Shown in pieces: positions 62,532 to 64,000 of a stretch of 64,000 bases of DNA (the first letter of the stretch is position 1; the number at the start of each line of letters is the position of its first letter). A program made the translations under genes and the position numbers. Source of the stretch: Proteromonas lacertae (Eukaryota; Sar; Bigyra; Opalinata; Proteromonadidae); assembly GCA_002245135.1 (NCBI GenBank), contig NGBS01000010.1, forward strand, positions 124,001-188,000. The letters are read 5' to 3'. The notes under the pieces are model-generated. The model was not told the origin of the DNA, did no database searches, and saw only the letters and a program-made list of their open reading frames with translations.

Positions 62532-64000
62532 ATGGATTTGAAATGTGGAATAGATTTAGGATCAAACTATTTAGTGTCTTCATATTTTCGAGATAGTTGT
62601 ATTGTTTTAGAAAATGAGTTGAGTAAAAGAAAGACTCCAGTAGGTTTAGTATATAAAGACATGCATTTACTGCTTGGTGATACAGGTAAATCAAGTGAAA
62701 GACGAAATTATAATATGAGCTTTTATAATATAAGCGATCTATACAGTTGTGTTTTTACCGAAAAATATAAAGAAAATCACCCTAAAATTGAGTTGGACAA
62801 ATATATAAAACACGAAAATAATCAATTTGAATACATAGGAATAAAGATGTTGAAAGAAGAAGAAGTCTACCCTGAAACAGTATTGCTAATACTAATAAAT
62901 AATATTCAAAAACAAATAAAGATGAAAAACAAAAATAAATCTCTCAGTTGTACATTTGCAGTTCCTCCGATTTATAATGAAAAAGAAGTAAGATATTTAT
63001 ATGGTTTGTTTAAAGAGATGAAAATCAGTTGTAATAACATAATATCTACTTCATTATGTGAAGCATTATCCTATGGATATGAAAATAATATAAAATATAA
63101 AGATAATGATAAAGAATATGTGATGATAGTTGATTGTGGTTATTTATACTCTTCAATAAGCTGTATAGAATACCAGAAAAATAGGTTGAGAATGGTGTAT
63201 GAAGAGAGTTATATGTATAGAGCAGGTGAAAAAGAAGATTTTCATTTGTTAGAAATATTAAATGAAAAAATAAAAAAGAGTGAAGAATTTAAGAATATAG
63301 ATATTTATTCATCTTCAAATTATTATTTAAAATGTAAAGAATCAATAATCAAAAACAAAGAAAAACTATCTGCAACTGGTGCTGATACTGTAAGTATAGA
63401 AATATCTGATTTATATAAAGATGAAGATTTTAGTACAACTCTTAGTGTAGAAGAAATAAATAATAAATTAAGAGAAAAGAATATAATCAGTTGTTCTTTA
63501 GCAACTATGATATTTCGTGGTTTTAAAGAATATGAAAGAAAATGTAAAGATTTTAACATTAAGCAATTTCAAATAGTTATTCAAGGAGGAACTTGTAGAA
63601 TTCCATTTATACAAGAATCAATCAATGGAATATTGGAAGGAAAAGGTGTAAAACCAAGTGTAATAAATCAAACTCTAAATCTGGATGAGAGTGTAGCAAA
63701 TGGATGTTCTTATTATGAATTAATAAAAAGTAAAACATGGAGATATGAAATAGAAGAGTTTAATCCAAATAGCATTACTAATAAAGATAAAAAACATAAA
63801 AATAAGCAATGCAGTAGAGATATAAAATTAGATAAATCAATTGAACTGAGTGTTGAAGAAATTAATCATATAAAAGAAATAGTAGATCAAGCAAATAATA
63901 TGATAAATAAATCAAAGGAAATAGATTTACTGTTGATGAAGAAAAACGAATATGAAGCAGAATTATATAGTATTCAGAATAATGTAAAAGGTACAGACAT
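62532..64000 (+). CDS. Divergent Hsp70/Hsp110-family protein, C-terminus beyond window
   Basis: The ATG at 62532 opens a frame running unbroken to the window edge (at least 489 residues). The start MDLKCGIDLGSNYLVSSYF corresponds to the phosphate-1 loop of the Hsp70 ATPase, but GSN replaces the usual GTT. VLENELSKRKTPVGLVY, LLLGDTGKSS, CTFAVPPIYNEKEVRYLYGL and VMIVDCGYLYSSISC follow. VIQGGTCRIPFIQESI is the adenosine-binding block near residue 350. The pattern (NE-x-S-x-R-x-TP, LLGxxxKS) is closer to Hsp110-type nucleotide-exchange chaperones than to canonical Hsp70. No signal peptide is seen, so a cytosolic location is likely. A coiled segment begins near the window end. It may have altered ATPase activity. 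Confidence 0.78.
   Translation, partial: MDLKCGIDLGSNYLVSSYFRDSCIVLENELSKRKTPVGLVYKDMHLLLGDTGKSSERRNYNMSFYNISDLYSCVFTEKYKENHPKIELDKYIKHENNQFEYIGIKMLKEEEVYPETVLLILINNIQKQIKMKNKNKSLSCTFAVPPIYNEKEVRYLYGLFKEMKISCNNIISTSLCEALSYGYENNIKYKDNDKEYVMIVDCGYLYSSISCIEYQKNRLRMVYEESYMYRAGEKEDFHLLEILNEKIKKSEEFKNIDIYSSSNYYLKCKESIIKNKEKLSATGADTVSIEISDLYKDEDFSTTLSVEEINNKLREKNIISCSLATMIFRGFKEYERKCKDFNIKQFQIVIQGGTCRIPFIQESINGILEGKGVKPSVINQTLNLDESVANGCSYYELIKSKTWRYEIEEFNPNSITNKDKKHKNKQCSRDIKLDKSIELSVEEINHIKEIVDQANNMINKSKEIDLLLMKKNEYEAELYSIQNNVKGTD

Noticed and set aside
1-64000. tRNA, rRNA or CRISPR arrays
   Set aside because: No cloverleaf-like, rRNA-like or regularly spaced direct-repeat structure was noticed on either strand; a dedicated search was not possible.

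Overview
The window is nuclear DNA of an extremely A+T-rich, gene-dense microbial eukaryote. This rests on proteasome beta, Sec23, CAP-Gly/WD40 and Hsp70-type genes split by very short GT-AG introns (about 25-42 nt, usually GTAT...TAG), on type II membrane-anchored glycosyltransferases and on a giant fibronectin-type secreted protein. The genetic code looks standard, with TAA the dominant terminator. I cannot name the species. Giant proteins mixing FN3, PA14 and strand-helix-strand repeats suggest a stramenopile/alveolate-like protist, but that is inference.

Region 1 (1-12943) is a surface-glycan locus. It holds two tandem OafA-type acyltransferases (the first running off the left edge), a FUT8-like enzyme, two paralogous DxxDV glycosyltransferases, a GT92 enzyme, a DUF229 sulfatase-fold transferase, an FkbM methyltransferase, another glycosyltransferase-like protein, a GT77/XEG113-like enzyme and a GT37-like fucosyltransferase. 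Nearly all the Golgi-type proteins start with one N-terminal membrane anchor. Genes are packed with 0, 4, 12 and 26 nt between tandem reading frames, 8 and 11 nt between convergent stops and 52 nt between one divergent pair of starts.

Region 2 (13492-23684) holds housekeeping and cytoskeletal genes: a ~2,000-residue coiled-coil protein with a basic tail, a possible 81-residue protein, a CAP-Gly plus WD40 protein, an unrecognised five-intron gene and proteasome subunit beta type 2 (PSMB2).

Region 3 (23920-60677) is a single gene of about 36.8 kb encoding a secreted protein of about 12,240 residues. It has a signal peptide, many 80-100-residue strand-helix-strand repeats, filamin-like repeats, three PA14 domains and a long FN3 array. 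Region 4 (60678-64000) has sparse non-coding DNA, a pogo/Tc1-like transposon end, a broken Sec23 zinc-finger fragment and a divergent Hsp70/Hsp110-like gene running off the right edge.

Several otherwise convincing genes need a one-base frame change (11 of 14 are one extra base). Correcting each one makes every total CDS length an exact multiple of three. Uncorrected indels are the simplest explanation, but mutation or +1 frameshifting cannot be excluded from sequence alone. Gene coordinates below include introns and these breaks.
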